A stretch of DNA of 64,000 nucleotides from Caenimonas sp. SL110 (GTDB taxonomy: Bacteria; Pseudomonadota; Gammaproteobacteria; Burkholderiales; Burkholderiaceae_C): contig NZ_JANU01000002.1 of assembly GCF_001044395.1 (NCBI RefSeq), positions 124,001 to 188,000 of the forward strand, in the 5' to 3' direction. Under the pieces are notes generated by a model. That model did no database searches. It was given only the letters and a program-made list of their open reading frames with translations, and was not told where the DNA came from. The position numbers and the translations under genes were made by a program. Of this stretch, positions 28,038-36,789 are shown piece after piece (positions within the stretch are counted from its first letter, which is position 1; each line of letters begins with the position of its first letter).

Positions 28038-29417
28038 ATGGCCAAGGAAAAGACAATCTACTCATGCACCGAATGCGGGGGCACCAGCCCTCGCTGGCTG
28101 GGCAAGTGCCCGCACTGCGAGGCATGGAACACGCTGATTGAGACGGCGGCTGAAACACCCTCCGCCGTCGCAAAAAACCGGTTCGCATCACTCGCCAAAA
28201 CCGCCGAAGTCGCCGTGCTGGCCGACATCGAAGCCAGCGAGATCGACCGCACGCCCACGGGCATTTCAGAACTCGACCGCGTGCTGGGCGGCGGCATTGT
28301 CGAAGGCGGCGTGGTGCTGATTGGCGGCGATCCGGGCATCGGCAAATCGACCTTGCTGCTGCAGGCGCTAGACGGCCTGCAGCGCGCAGGCGTTCCAACG
28401 CTCTATGTGACGGGCGAAGAGAGCGGGGCGCAAGTCGCGTTGCGATCACGCAGGCTGGGGCTGGACCGTTCGCAGGTCAGCGTGCTGGCCGAGATCCAGC
28501 TCGAAAAAATTCTCGCGACGATTGCATCGACCAAGCCTGCGGTCGCGGTGATCGACTCGATCCAGACTGTGTACTCCGACCAGCTCACGTCCGCGCCCGG
28601 CTCGGTTGCGCAGGTGCGTGAATGCGCAGCGCATCTGACGCGCGCTGCCAAGGCCGGTGGAACCTGCATCGTCCTCGTGGGACACGTCACAAAAGAGGGC
28701 GCACTCGCGGGGCCGCGCGTGCTGGAGCACATGGTCGATACGGTGCTGTATTTCGAGGGCGATACGCATTCGAGTTTTCGTCTGGTGCGCGCGATCAAGA
28801 ACCGCTTTGGCGCCGTGAACGAGATCGGCGTTTTCGCGATGACCGAAAAGGGATTGAAGGGCGTCTCCAACCCCAGCGCGATCTTTCTGTCGCAGCATGC
28901 AGAACCGGTGCCCGGCAGTTGTGTGCTGGTGACCCTGGAAGGCACACGGCCCATGCTGGTTGAAATCCAGGCGCTGGTCGATAGCGGCGGGCCGAGTCCG
29001 CGCCGCCTGTCGGTCGGCCTGGATCGCGATCGCCTGGCGATGCTGCTGGCGGTGCTTCATCGGCACGCGGGTGTGGCCTGCATGGACCAGGACGTATTCG
29101 TCAACGCCGTCGGTGGCGTGCGAATTTCCGAGCCTGCTGCCGACTTGTCGGTGATGCTGGCGATTACATCGAGCCTGCGCGGGCGCGCACTGCCCAAGGG
29201 ATTCATTGCCTTTGGCGAAGTGGGGCTCGCCGGGGAAGTGCGACCCGCGCCGCGCGGACAGGAGCGCTTGCGCGAAGCCGCGAAACTCGGGTTCTCGGTG
29301 GCAGTCGTGCCCAAGGCCAACGCGCCCAAGAAAGGCAGCCGCGACATCGAGGGGCTCACGATCCATCCGGTCGAGCGCATCGAGGAGGCGATGGAAGTCG
29401 TGCGGAGCCTGGGATGA
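28038..29417 (+). CDS. radA: DNA repair protein RadA
   Basis: A 459-residue protein with an N-terminal zinc finger (Cys10, Cys13, Cys24, Cys27 in YSCTECGGTSPRWLGKCPHC). The RecA-like core has Walker A GDPGIGKST (97-105) and the RadA-specific KNRFG motif (253-257). A C-terminal Lon-like domain follows (SVMLAITSSLRGRALPKGFIAFGEVGLAGEVR). RadA drives branch migration in recombinational repair. The start is the ATG at 28038 (MAKEKTIYSC), inside a TTGGCCGATGGCCAA dyad. Confidence 0.96.
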   Translation: MAKEKTIYSCTECGGTSPRWLGKCPHCEAWNTLIETAAETPSAVAKNRFASLAKTAEVAVLADIEASEIDRTPTGISELDRVLGGGIVEGGVVLIGGDPGIGKSTLLLQALDGLQRAGVPTLYVTGEESGAQVALRSRRLGLDRSQVSVLAEIQLEKILATIASTKPAVAVIDSIQTVYSDQLTSAPGSVAQVRECAAHLTRAAKAGGTCIVLVGHVTKEGALAGPRVLEHMVDTVLYFEGDTHSSFRLVRAIKNRFGAVNEIGVFAMTEKGLKGVSNPSAIFLSQHAEPVPGSCVLVTLEGTRPMLVEIQALVDSGGPSPRRLSVGLDRDRLAMLLAVLHRHAGVACMDQDVFVNAVGGVRISEPAADLSVMLAITSSLRGRALPKGFIAFGEVGLAGEVRPAPRGQERLREAAKLGFSVAVVPKANAPKKGSRDIEGLTIHPVERIEEAMEVVRSLG

Positions 29418-29481
29418 ATCAAGGCCGGCCCTACGCACTTGCCGCAGGTGCCCTGCAACTGGCAGCAGTGACAATCGCGCC

Positions 29482-29916
29482 ATGAACTGGCGTCAAATTG
29501 CATATCCCATCGCGGGCGTGATCCTGGTGGCCGGCGCGTGGCGCGCGGCCGGTTGGGCCGGTGTGGCCATCGTGGCCACCGGCATGGTGACCTGGGCGCT
29601 GCTGCATTTCAACCGGCTGATGCATGTGCTCAAGAAGGCGGCTGACAGGCCCAAGGGGCGCGTCGGCAGCGCGGTGATGCTCCACACCAAGCTCAAGCCG
29701 GGCGTGAACCTGCTGCACGTCATGTCGATGACCGGCTCGCTCGGCGAGCTGCTGTCGCAGCCGGACGCGCAGCCCGAGGTGTTTCGCTGGACCGACGACG
29801 GCGATTCGCATGTCACCTGCGAATTCGTGAATGGCCGGCTCGCCAAATGGGAGCTGGTGCGCCCGCCAGAGCAGCCCGAAAGTTCTCCTGGAACCCCTGA
29901 AGGTGACGCGCCGTAA
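29482..29916 (+). CDS. Conserved inner-membrane protein of unknown function
   Basis: A 144-residue protein with two N-terminal membrane helices (AYPIAGVILVAGAWRAAG and GVAIVATGMVTWALLHF). A basic loop (KKAADRPKGR) and a soluble C-terminal region ending in a Pro/Ser-rich tail follow. It is sometimes labelled glycerate kinase in related genomes, but nothing in it looks like a kinase. It lies between radA and ilvE, start ATG at 29482. Confidence 0.75.
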   Translation: MNWRQIAYPIAGVILVAGAWRAAGWAGVAIVATGMVTWALLHFNRLMHVLKKAADRPKGRVGSAVMLHTKLKPGVNLLHVMSMTGSLGELLSQPDAQPEVFRWTDDGDSHVTCEFVNGRLAKWELVRPPEQPESSPGTPEGDAP

Positions 29917-29949
29917 AATCCGCAGTTCGACTGAACCCGAAGGATTGAT

Positions 29950-30885
29950 ATGAGCGTTGTACCCAGCATGGCCGACCGCGACGGCAAGATCTGGATGGAT
30001 GGCGAGATGGTGGAATGGCGCGACGCCAAGATCCACGTCCTGAGCCACACCCTGCACTACGGTTGCGGCGCATTCGAAGGCTTGCGCGCCTACAAGACCA
30101 ACGACGGTACGGCGATTTTCCGCCTGCAGGAGCATACCGACCGCCTGTTCAATAGCGCCAAGATCCTGCGCATGAGCATTCCGTTCACCAAGGACGAGGT
30201 CAATGAGGCGCAGCGTGCGGTGGTCAAGGCCAACAATCTCGAAAGCGGCTACCTGCGCCCGCTGACCTGGATCGGTTCGCAAAAGCTGGGTGTTAGCCCC
30301 CGGGGCAACCAGATTCACCTGATGGTCGCGGCCTGGGCCTGGGGCGCGTACCTCGGCGAAGAAGGCATGAAGCGCGGCATTCGCGTCAAGACCTCCAGCT
30401 ACACCCGCCACCACGTCAACATCACGATGACGCAGGCCAAGGCGGTGAGCAACTACACCAACTCCATCCTGGCCAACATGGAAGCGCTGGACGACGGCTA
30501 CGACGAAGCACTGCTGCTGGACGCATCAGGCTTCGTGTCCGAAGGTGCAGGCGAGAACATCTTCGTGGTCAAGGACGGCGTGATCTACACCCCCGACCTG
30601 TCCGCCGGTGCGCTCAACGGCATCACGCGCAACACCGTGTTCCACATTGCCAAGGACCTGGGCCTGGAAGTCGTGCAGAAGCGCCTGACGCGCGATGAGG
30701 TCTATATCTGCGACGAAGCGTTCTTCACCGGCACCGCCGCAGAAGTCACGCCGATCCGCGAACTCGACCGCATCGAGCTGGGCGCGGGTTCGCGCGGCCC
30801 GATCACCGAGAAGGTGCAGACCGCGTTCTTCGACATCGTGAACGGCCGCAATCCCAAGTACGCCCACTGGCTGACCAAGGTCTGA
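29950..30885 (+). CDS. ilvE: Branched-chain amino acid aminotransferase
   Basis: A 311-residue class IV PLP aminotransferase. The signatures are LHYGCGAFEGLRAY, the PLP-binding Lys164 in ITMTQAKAVSNYTNS, GFVSEGAGENIFVVKDG, GALNGITRNTV and DEAFFTGTAAEVTPIRELD. It performs the last step of Leu, Ile and Val synthesis. It is followed two bases later by a small zinc-finger gene, so they are co-transcribed. Confidence 0.96.
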   Translation: MSVVPSMADRDGKIWMDGEMVEWRDAKIHVLSHTLHYGCGAFEGLRAYKTNDGTAIFRLQEHTDRLFNSAKILRMSIPFTKDEVNEAQRAVVKANNLESGYLRPLTWIGSQKLGVSPRGNQIHLMVAAWAWGAYLGEEGMKRGIRVKTSSYTRHHVNITMTQAKAVSNYTNSILANMEALDDGYDEALLLDASGFVSEGAGENIFVVKDGVIYTPDLSAGALNGITRNTVFHIAKDLGLEVVQKRLTRDEVYICDEAFFTGTAAEVTPIRELDRIELGAGSRGPITEKVQTAFFDIVNGRNPKYAHWLTKV

Positions 30886-30887
30886 AC

Positions 30888-31109
30888 ATGGCTACCACCG
30901 AACACAAGCAGGCAGTCGTCGAGCTGCTGGCGACCGACCTGAATGCCAATGGCGGTGTGTATTGCCCAAGCCCTGTCGCGGGCATGAAGGTCTGGAACAC
31001 GCATCCGCGCGTTTACCTGGACGTTGCTTCGACCGGCGAAGGCAAATGCTCGTATTGCGGCACGGTTTACCGGCTGAAGGCGGGCGAGCACTTCGGTGGC
31101 GGGCACTAA
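30888..31109 (+). CDS. Small zinc-finger domain protein (CHCC type)
   Basis: A 73-residue protein. Its zinc-ligand set is VYCPSP, NTHPRVYLDV and KCSYCGTVYRL, a Cys-His-Cys-Cys pattern like that of bacterial relatives of the mitochondrial complex I subunit NDUFS6 and the 'zinc-finger domain-containing' proteins of Burkholderiales. The function is unknown. The ATG at 30888 follows ilvE by two bases. Confidence 0.88.
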   Translation: MATTEHKQAVVELLATDLNANGGVYCPSPVAGMKVWNTHPRVYLDVASTGEGKCSYCGTVYRLKAGEHFGGGH

Positions 31110-31112
31110 AAA

Positions 31113-31249
31113 TGCTGTCATGCCGGACTGCACAGGTCCGGGCATCGGAATGGCTGTCATGCCGGACTCGATCCGGCATCCACCGCGCAGCGGCTACGGC
31201 GCCAGCGCCAGAAGGCATGGATTGCGGATCAGCTCCGCAATGACACCCT
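31113..31249. repeat. Intergenic palindromic repeat, copy 4
   Basis: Two ATGCCGGA/TCCGG modules in tandem (31114-31145 and 31153-31180), CCACCGCGCAGCGGC, then GGCATGGATTGCGGA-TCAGC-TCCGCAATGACA (31215-31243). It fills nearly the whole gap between the zinc-finger gene and waaF and ends just before the waaF start. Confidence 0.82.
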
Positions 31250-31250
31250 C

Positions 31251-32240
31251 TTGACGGCATCCCTCATCATCGCCCCGCAATGGATAGGCGATGCCGTGAT
31301 GACCGAGCCGCTGCTGCGCCGGTTGCACCAGCGCGGCGAAACGCTCACCGTCGGCGCCTTGCCATGGGTCGCCCCTGTGTACCGCGCGATGCCTCAGGTG
31401 CACGACGTCATTGAATTTCCGTTCCAGCATGGCGGCTTGCAATTCAAGGCGCGCCGCGCCATCGCCAAACAGGTGCAGGGGCGGTTCGACACCGCCTATG
31501 TCCTGCCGAATTCGCTCAAGAGCGCCTTGCTGCCGTTTCTGGCGAGCATCCCCAAGCGGGTCGGCTACCTGGGCGAGTCGCGTGTGGGTTTGCTCACGCA
31601 CCGCCTGAAGAACCCAAAGAGCAAGCCGCCGATGGTCGCGTTCTACTCGGCACTGAGCGGCGAGCGGGACGGCCTGGAAGCCGACCGACCCCGGCTCGTG
31701 CTGGATGCGAAGGCGATCACTCATGCGCTCACCCATGCGGGGCTCGAAGCACGCGGCTATTACGTCTTTGCGCCCGGCGCCGAGTTCGGCCCAGCCAAAC
31801 GCTGGCCCGCCATCCACTTCACGGAACTGGCACGCCAGCTCGATGCGCCTGCCGTCTTGCTCGGGTCGGCCAAGGAGGCCGCGCTGTGCGATGAAATCGC
31901 GCACGCGGCGGGGACGGGCCAGTGCATTAACCTGGCTGGCAAGACATCGCTGGCCGATGCGTTCGCGATCATTGCGTCAGCCCGGGCTGTCATCAGCAAT
32001 GACTCGGGTCTGATGCATGTGGCTGCCGCATTCGGCGTGCGCCAAGTGGCGGTTTTCGGCTCGTCCAGCCCGCTGCACACGCCCCCCTTGAACGACAACG
32101 CGCAAGTGATCTGGCTCAGGGACGATGCGTCGTACCAGCCGCCGCTCGATTGCGCTCCGTGCTTCGAGCGCGAGTGTCCGCTGGGCCACACGCGCTGTCT
32201 CGTCGATGTCTCGCCTGAGAGGGTGCGCGCGCTGCTGTGA
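31251..32240 (+). CDS. waaF: Lipopolysaccharide heptosyltransferase II
   Basis: A 329-residue GT-B glycosyltransferase of family 9. Signatures are LIIAPQWIGDAVMTEPLLRRL at the N-terminus, GYLGESRVGLL, PGAEFGPAKRWP and the C-terminal donor site ISNDSGLMHVAAAFGVRQVAVFG followed by HTPPLN. It adds the second heptose to the LPS inner core. The start is a TTG at 31251, immediately after repeat copy 4; no nearer ATG fits the family start. It overlaps the next gene by four bases. Confidence 0.92.
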   Translation: MTASLIIAPQWIGDAVMTEPLLRRLHQRGETLTVGALPWVAPVYRAMPQVHDVIEFPFQHGGLQFKARRAIAKQVQGRFDTAYVLPNSLKSALLPFLASIPKRVGYLGESRVGLLTHRLKNPKSKPPMVAFYSALSGERDGLEADRPRLVLDAKAITHALTHAGLEARGYYVFAPGAEFGPAKRWPAIHFTELARQLDAPAVLLGSAKEAALCDEIAHAAGTGQCINLAGKTSLADAFAIIASARAVISNDSGLMHVAAAFGVRQVAVFGSSSPLHTPPLNDNAQVIWLRDDASYQPPLDCAPCFERECPLGHTRCLVDVSPERVRALL

Positions 32241-33454
32241 CGAAAGTTGCCCCGAGCCCGAACCAACCCGCGCCCTGGACCATCGCGCTTGCCGGTGCGT
32301 TGTCCCTGGCTGTCGCCATGGGCATAGGCCGGTTTGCCTTCACGCCGATGCTGCCGCTGATGATCGGCGAAGGACAGATCGACATTGCGGCAGCCGGCTG
32401 GGTCGCTGCGGCGAACTATGCGGGCTACCTTGCCGGCGCAGTGAGCGCACCGCGATTGCGCTGGAGCGCGCTGCGGCTGGGCATGGTCGCTCTCGTGCTC
32501 ACGGTGCTGCTCACGGCGGCGATGGCCCTGCCTGTGTCCGCCTGGATATGGGGAGCGCTGCGCTTCGTCGCTGGTGTATGCAGCGCGTGGGCCTTCATCG
32601 CCACGGCTGTCTGGTGTCTGGGCGCGCTGGCACGCATCGGCAAGCCCGCGTGGAGCAGCTTTGTTTACACCGGGGTGGGGCTGGGCATCGCGGGCGCGGG
32701 CCTCTATTGCCTGGCTGGGGCGAGCCTGTCGGCCCCTGCGAGATCGCTCTGGTTGCAGCTCGGGGCGCTGGCGGCGGTGCTGGTTCTGCCCGTCATGCTG
32801 GTGCTGTCCCGAATGGGGGCTGCAGCACCCGTCGCAGCGACACTGCCGAAAGTGGGTCAGGCGCCTTCCAGCCGCAATACGGGCCTTGTCATCTGCTACG
32901 GCATGCTCGGCTTCGGCTACATCTTGCCCGCGACGTTCCTGCCGGTGCTCGCGCGATCGGTCGTCGAAGACCCGCGGCTCTTCGGGTTGGCGTGGCCGGT
33001 GTTCGGCGTGACGGCTGCGCTCTCGGTTGTTGTGGGCGCATGGCTGCTGATTCGCGTCTCGCGGCTGAAAATCTGGGCTGCTTCCAACGTGTTGATGGCT
33101 TTGGGTGTCTTGTTGCCCTCGGTGTGGTTGAACGGCTGGACCATTGCGTTGTCGGCGCTGCTGGTGGGCGGCACCTTCATGGTCGTCACACTGGCGGGCG
33201 TGCAGGAGATTCGCGCGCGCACGACGGGCGACCCGACTGCGGCGGTGTCGCGCATGACGGCTGCGTTCGCGATCGGCCAAATCGCCGGCCCGGTTTTTTC
33301 GTCGCTGCTGCTGCACTTGCCCGGCTTTCGCGAGACCGGTCTCACGCTGGCCCTGCAAGCCGCCGCCTTGTCGCTCGTGGTGTGCGCCGCGTGGCTCTGG
33401 CGCGAAGCCCATCGAATGTCTTTGGCCGTTCAGGAGAAACCACATGCCCGCTGA
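32237..33454 (+). CDS. YbfB/YjiJ-family MFS transporter
   Basis: A 405-residue protein with about 12 membrane helices and the family signature GALSLAVAMGIGRFAFTPMLPLMIGEG followed by GWVAAANYAGYLAGA. The GTG start at 32237 overlaps the waaF stop (GTGA). Its 3' end overlaps the carboxymuconolactone decarboxylase-like gene by about 11 bp. The substrate is unknown. Confidence 0.87.
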   Translation: MTKVAPSPNQPAPWTIALAGALSLAVAMGIGRFAFTPMLPLMIGEGQIDIAAAGWVAAANYAGYLAGAVSAPRLRWSALRLGMVALVLTVLLTAAMALPVSAWIWGALRFVAGVCSAWAFIATAVWCLGALARIGKPAWSSFVYTGVGLGIAGAGLYCLAGASLSAPARSLWLQLGALAAVLVLPVMLVLSRMGAAAPVAATLPKVGQAPSSRNTGLVICYGMLGFGYILPATFLPVLARSVVEDPRLFGLAWPVFGVTAALSVVVGAWLLIRVSRLKIWAASNVLMALGVLLPSVWLNGWTIALSALLVGGTFMVVTLAGVQEIRARTTGDPTAAVSRMTAAFAIGQIAGPVFSSLLLHLPGFRETGLTLALQAAALSLVVCAAWLWREAHRMSLAVQEKPHAR

Positions 33455-34052
33455 CAAGCCCTCTTCATCGCACACCCAGGGATCGGGCGCAGAGCGCATG
33501 CCGCTGCCCGAAGCCAGCACCCTCAATGACGAGCAGCGCGGTGCCGCCCAGGCGCTGATCGACGGCCCGCGAAAGGGCGTCTATGGACCCTTCCTGCCGC
33601 TCTTGCGCAGCCCGCAATTGCTCGATCGCGTGGCGAAGCTCGGCGAGTACCTCAGATTCGAAAGCGTGCTCGACGCCCGCATCCGCGAGTTGGTGACCTG
33701 CGCGGCGTCGCGTCATGTGAGCAACCAGTTCGAGTGGCAGATGCATGAGCCGCTGGCGCTCAAGGCCGGTGTGTCGCAGGCCACGCTCGACGCGCTGCGG
33801 GTTGGCGCTCGCCCGAAGCAATTGCCTGCCGACGAAGAGATCGCGCTGGACCTTGCGCGTGAATTGCTTGCCACGCACGGCGTGAGTGACGGCACCTATG
33901 GCGTTGCCAGCGAGCAGTTCGGCGAGCAGGGTGTGGTCGAACTCACAACGCTGATCGGCTACTTCGTGATGGTGTCGTGGCTGATGAATGTGGCACGTAC
34001 GCCGGCGCTCGCCAGTGCTACCGGCCCGGGCATCAAGCCGTTCCCGGTTTAG
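33444..34052 (+). CDS. Carboxymuconolactone decarboxylase (AhpD-like) family protein
   Basis: A 202-residue protein. The core helix pair includes RIRELVTCAASRHVSNQFEWQMHEPLALKAGVSQATLDALRVG and ELTTLIGYFVMVSWLMNVARTPAL, typical of the CMD/alkylhydroperoxidase-D fold. It lacks the CxxC of AhpD peroxidases; the position reads CAASRH. This makes a lactone decarboxylase-like or unknown role more likely. The ATG lies inside the end of the MFS gene, so translation is coupled. Confidence 0.85.
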   Translation: MPADKPSSSHTQGSGAERMPLPEASTLNDEQRGAAQALIDGPRKGVYGPFLPLLRSPQLLDRVAKLGEYLRFESVLDARIRELVTCAASRHVSNQFEWQMHEPLALKAGVSQATLDALRVGARPKQLPADEEIALDLARELLATHGVSDGTYGVASEQFGEQGVVELTTLIGYFVMVSWLMNVARTPALASATGPGIKPFPV

Positions 34053-34065
34053 GCCTGCGCGGAAT

Positions 34066-35379
34066 ATGGCGCCCGACAGATTCCACAAGACGTCCCGGCC
34101 CATGCAATTGGGCATCCGCGCCAACCTCGCGCAGGTCCTGCAGCAGCTCCTGCAGGTGCTTCTGGTGGGCATGACGATTGGAATGATGCGCAACGTGGTG
34201 CCGGCGCTGGCCGAAAGCGAATTCGGGCTGCAGCGCGGCTCCTTCATGCTGCTGGTCGCCTTCGTGGTGGCATTCGGGTTCGTGAAGGGCGCCATGAACT
34301 TCGTCGCGGGCCGGATGGCCGAGCGAATGGGCCGACGTCGGGTGTTGCTTCTGGGCTGGCTGGTGGCGCTGCCCATCCCGCCGATCATCTGGTTCGCACC
34401 CTCGTGGAGCTGGATTGTTGCTGCGACGGTGTTGCTCGGTGTGAATCAGGGTCTGACCTGGTCGATGACGCAAACATCCAAGCTGGACATCACCACGCCC
34501 GACCAGAGGGGCCTTGTCATAGGCCTGAACGAGTTCTCCGGGTACGTGGGCGTTGCCCTTGCCGCCGTCATCACTGGCTATGCAGCGTCCCTCCTTGGCC
34601 CGCGAGCGGGTCTCCTGTGGTTCGGCGGCGCTGTCATCGGTCTGGCTACGCTGCTGGCCTGGCTGGCCGTGGCGGAAACGCTGCCCTGGGCGCGTGCCGA
34701 GACCAGGCCCGGGGCCAACGCAGGCAAGACCGCCGTTCGCCCGCGGTATCCGACAGGCGTCAGCAATGAGCCGGGCACCCGCGAGATATTCGCCCTCATG
34801 ACCTGGCGCGACCGCCGGATGGCCGCGCTCTGCCAGGCGGGCCTGGTGGAAAAGTTCGTGGACGCGTTGGTGTGGGTCTTCTGGCCGGTGTACCTGCACC
34901 AGCAGGGCGTGGGTCTGCCCGGCATCGGCTGGATCGTCGGGGTGTATGGGTTCACCTGGGGGGGCGCCCAGTTCTTCACGGGCAAGCTGTCCGACCGCGT
35001 CGGTCGTCAGGTTCTCAATGTCTGGGGAATGTGGATATGCGGCGTCGGCGTCCTGCTCTTTCCGCTTGGCGCGGGGTCCACCTGGTGGAGTGCGTCCGCC
35101 GCTGTCGCCGGCCTGGGAATGGCCATGCTTTATCCGAACCTGAGCGCCGCCGTCGCAGACATTGCCCATCCCGCCTGGCGGGCTTCGGCCATCGGCATCT
35201 ATCGCTTCTGGCGTGACCTGGGTTACGGCATCGGCGGCCTGGGGCTGGGCATCGCGGCGACCCTGGGCGGGAACCTGGTCACCGCTTTCTGGTTTGTCGC
35301 TGCCGCGATGTTCGCCTCCGGCGCGCTGCTGTATCACTGGGGCGAGGAGACCCATCCCGGCCTCAACCCGGCAAGCTGA
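34066..35379 (+). CDS. Major facilitator superfamily transporter
   Basis: A 437-residue protein from the ATG at 34066 (or 425 from 34102) with 12 predicted membrane helices. The conserved loop is GRMAERMGRRRVLLLGW. The middle shows SMTQTSKLDITTPDQRGLVIGLNEFSGYVG and the second-half loop GKLSDRVGRQVLN. The substrate is unknown. It is the last native gene before the transposon, whose target duplication lies 24 bp after its stop codon. Confidence 0.86.
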   Translation: MAPDRFHKTSRPMQLGIRANLAQVLQQLLQVLLVGMTIGMMRNVVPALAESEFGLQRGSFMLLVAFVVAFGFVKGAMNFVAGRMAERMGRRRVLLLGWLVALPIPPIIWFAPSWSWIVAATVLLGVNQGLTWSMTQTSKLDITTPDQRGLVIGLNEFSGYVGVALAAVITGYAASLLGPRAGLLWFGGAVIGLATLLAWLAVAETLPWARAETRPGANAGKTAVRPRYPTGVSNEPGTREIFALMTWRDRRMAALCQAGLVEKFVDALVWVFWPVYLHQQGVGLPGIGWIVGVYGFTWGGAQFFTGKLSDRVGRQVLNVWGMWICGVGVLLFPLGAGSTWWSASAAVAGLGMAMLYPNLSAAVADIAHPAWRASAIGIYRFWRDLGYGIGGLGLGIAATLGGNLVTAFWFVAAAMFASGALLYHWGEETHPGLNPAS

Positions 35380-35402
35380 AGTCATTTCTCCATCGGACAC
35401 CC

Positions 35403-35410
35403 GGCACCAA
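35403..35410. repeat. Left target-site duplication of the transposon
   Basis: GGCACCAA, identical and in direct orientation to 53965-53972. Eight bases is the duplication length made by IS1595-family transposases. Confidence 0.9.
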
Positions 35411-35436
35411 GGGTGTTAATCAGCTGATGGCCCAAA
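35411..35436. repeat. Left terminal inverted repeat of the transposon
   Basis: 26 bp beginning GGGTGTTAATCAGCTGATGG and ending CCCAAA. The reverse complement of 53939-53964 matches at 25 of 26 positions (position 9 is A here, T at the right end). Confidence 0.92.
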
Positions 35437-35443
35437 AAGAGCT

Positions 35444-35486
35444 GGAACCCGCGCCGGATAAGGGTTCCCAGCCATTTTGCCGGCGC
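35444..35486. repeat. Subterminal hairpins at the left transposon end
   Basis: GGAACCC/GGGTTCC (about 35444-35469) interlocks with GCGCCGG (35451-35457)/CCGGCGC (35480-35486). The rest of the non-coding stretch 35437-35622 is GC-rich and shows no gene. The hairpins may be transposase or host-factor sites, or a barrier to transcription. Confidence 0.4.
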
Positions 35487-35622
35487 GGCCTAGAGTTGTT
35501 TTGGAAGAATTAGAGGGGTGCAACTGCGGGGACCCCCGCCCCTCCGGCCGCGAGCCCTGCCCCGGGCGGGCCTAACCCGGCGGCGTCGCAGTGCAGCTAG
35601 ATTGTCGGTGCTCGAGCTCGGA

Positions 35623-36789
35623 CTAGTCGTCGGCGGCGTTGAGCGCGGTGTCCGCGGCGAGCTGCTGCAGGCCGGGAAAGTCCACTCGCCGGTGCTCAAC
35701 TTCAACCTCAATGACAGCCTGGAGGGTGACGGGTGCTTGGTCCGCCGCAAGTAAACGGGCCTCGACCTTAAGGGTGCCACTCTTGGGCGGGAAGAAGGCC
35801 AGTACATGGTCACTCGTGAGATGCTCGCTAGGCAGCAGTTTTTCAAATCGCCACACGGCCATGGGGCGGCCACTCACTAGGTCAATTGAGAGTTCCTTCT
35901 CCCACTTCGCAATCTGCTGCTGATGCATTAGCGTGTGCGCGCCGGTAAGGAAGTGGTCTGGGTTGGGCCTTTTTTCGAACTTAAAGTACTGCAACATGGG
36001 AACTTCCACGCCTTCGACCTCCGCTTTGACTTCCAACTTGCCGTGATTCAACGCGTAGGGAGATGAGTTCTGCAATTCGAATCGAACCAAAACAGCACCG
36101 GCCTGCTCGCGCGCGAAGGTTGCGAAGTCGCGCCAATAGGAACTGTTAACCATTGTGACCACCAGATACGCATTGCGCGGGGCCTTATGGTCAGGCAGTT
36201 TCTTTATGTCCCCGAAATCCAAAGCTACGCGTTTCTCGATGTACTCGGAACTAAACGGTAGCCCCATCAGGTCCAGAAGCCTGAAGGCTGCGCAGCTACT
36301 GGCTGCGCGGCCCTGGTCGTCGTCCCGCATGCGCATTACTTCCAAAGGGTCGGCTTCTCCTGTGGAGCTCCCGCGTCGCACAAGGACCACATTGGGGCGC
36401 ACCACTCCGTACTCTTTTTCAACCCAGAAGGGTCGCGACTGCTTCGGGACGGTTATGACCCCGACTTGCTTCCCCTCGTACTCAAGCTCCTCATACGTGA
36501 ACGTGAGGTTTGGGCGTACTTTGCTGCCAATGAACTGCTGAATTTGCGCGTCGTCGAGGTGCTCGTCTAGGCCAACGACCTGAGGCGGGCCGCCCGCGCA
36601 CTCCTGGAAACCCAACAGGATATAAGCCGGGCCCCCCCCTTGGCGCCAAGCGTTGGCCATGGCCAGAATGTCTTTCAGCAGCTCCGACTTCTGCTTCGGG
36701 TCTTTCGACAGGAAGTGGTACCGCCGTTTGAAGTCCAACCCGGGCCCTTCCGATTCGTAGCGGAGGCGGTCTAGTAACTCTTTTTGCAT
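35623..36789 (-). CDS. AlbA_2/Schlafen-type putative DNA/RNA-binding protein at the end of the hsd operon
   Basis: A 388-residue protein. Residues about 10-125 form an AlbA_2 (Schlafen-like divergent AAA) domain: YESEGPGLDFKRRYHF, ELLKDILAMANAWRQGGGPAYILLGFQE, and PFWVEKEYGVVRPNVVLVRRGSST. The C-terminal 250 residues are not recognised. The ATG shares one base with the hsdR stop (TAATG), so it is translationally coupled to HsdR. Genes of this type are often found with type I R-M operons; a role in phage defence or in controlling restriction is plausible but not shown. An in-frame ATG at 36825 lies inside hsdR and is rejected. Confidence 0.8.
   Translation of the reverse strand: MQKELLDRLRYESEGPGLDFKRRYHFLSKDPKQKSELLKDILAMANAWRQGGGPAYILLGFQECAGGPPQVVGLDEHLDDAQIQQFIGSKVRPNLTFTYEELEYEGKQVGVITVPKQSRPFWVEKEYGVVRPNVVLVRRGSSTGEADPLEVMRMRDDDQGRAASSCAAFRLLDLMGLPFSSEYIEKRVALDFGDIKKLPDHKAPRNAYLVVTMVNSSYWRDFATFAREQAGAVLVRFELQNSSPYALNHGKLEVKAEVEGVEVPMLQYFKFEKRPNPDHFLTGAHTLMHQQQIAKWEKELSIDLVSGRPMAVWRFEKLLPSEHLTSDHVLAFFPPKSGTLKVEARLLAADQAPVTLQAVIEVEVEHRRVDFPGLQQLAADTALNAADD

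Noticed and set aside
31760..33526. Minus-strand frame of 588 codons
   Set aside because: Antisense to waaF and an MFS gene, both well supported.
34033..35400. Minus-strand frame of 455 codons
   Set aside because: Antisense to the MFS gene at 34066; composition typical of a shadow frame.
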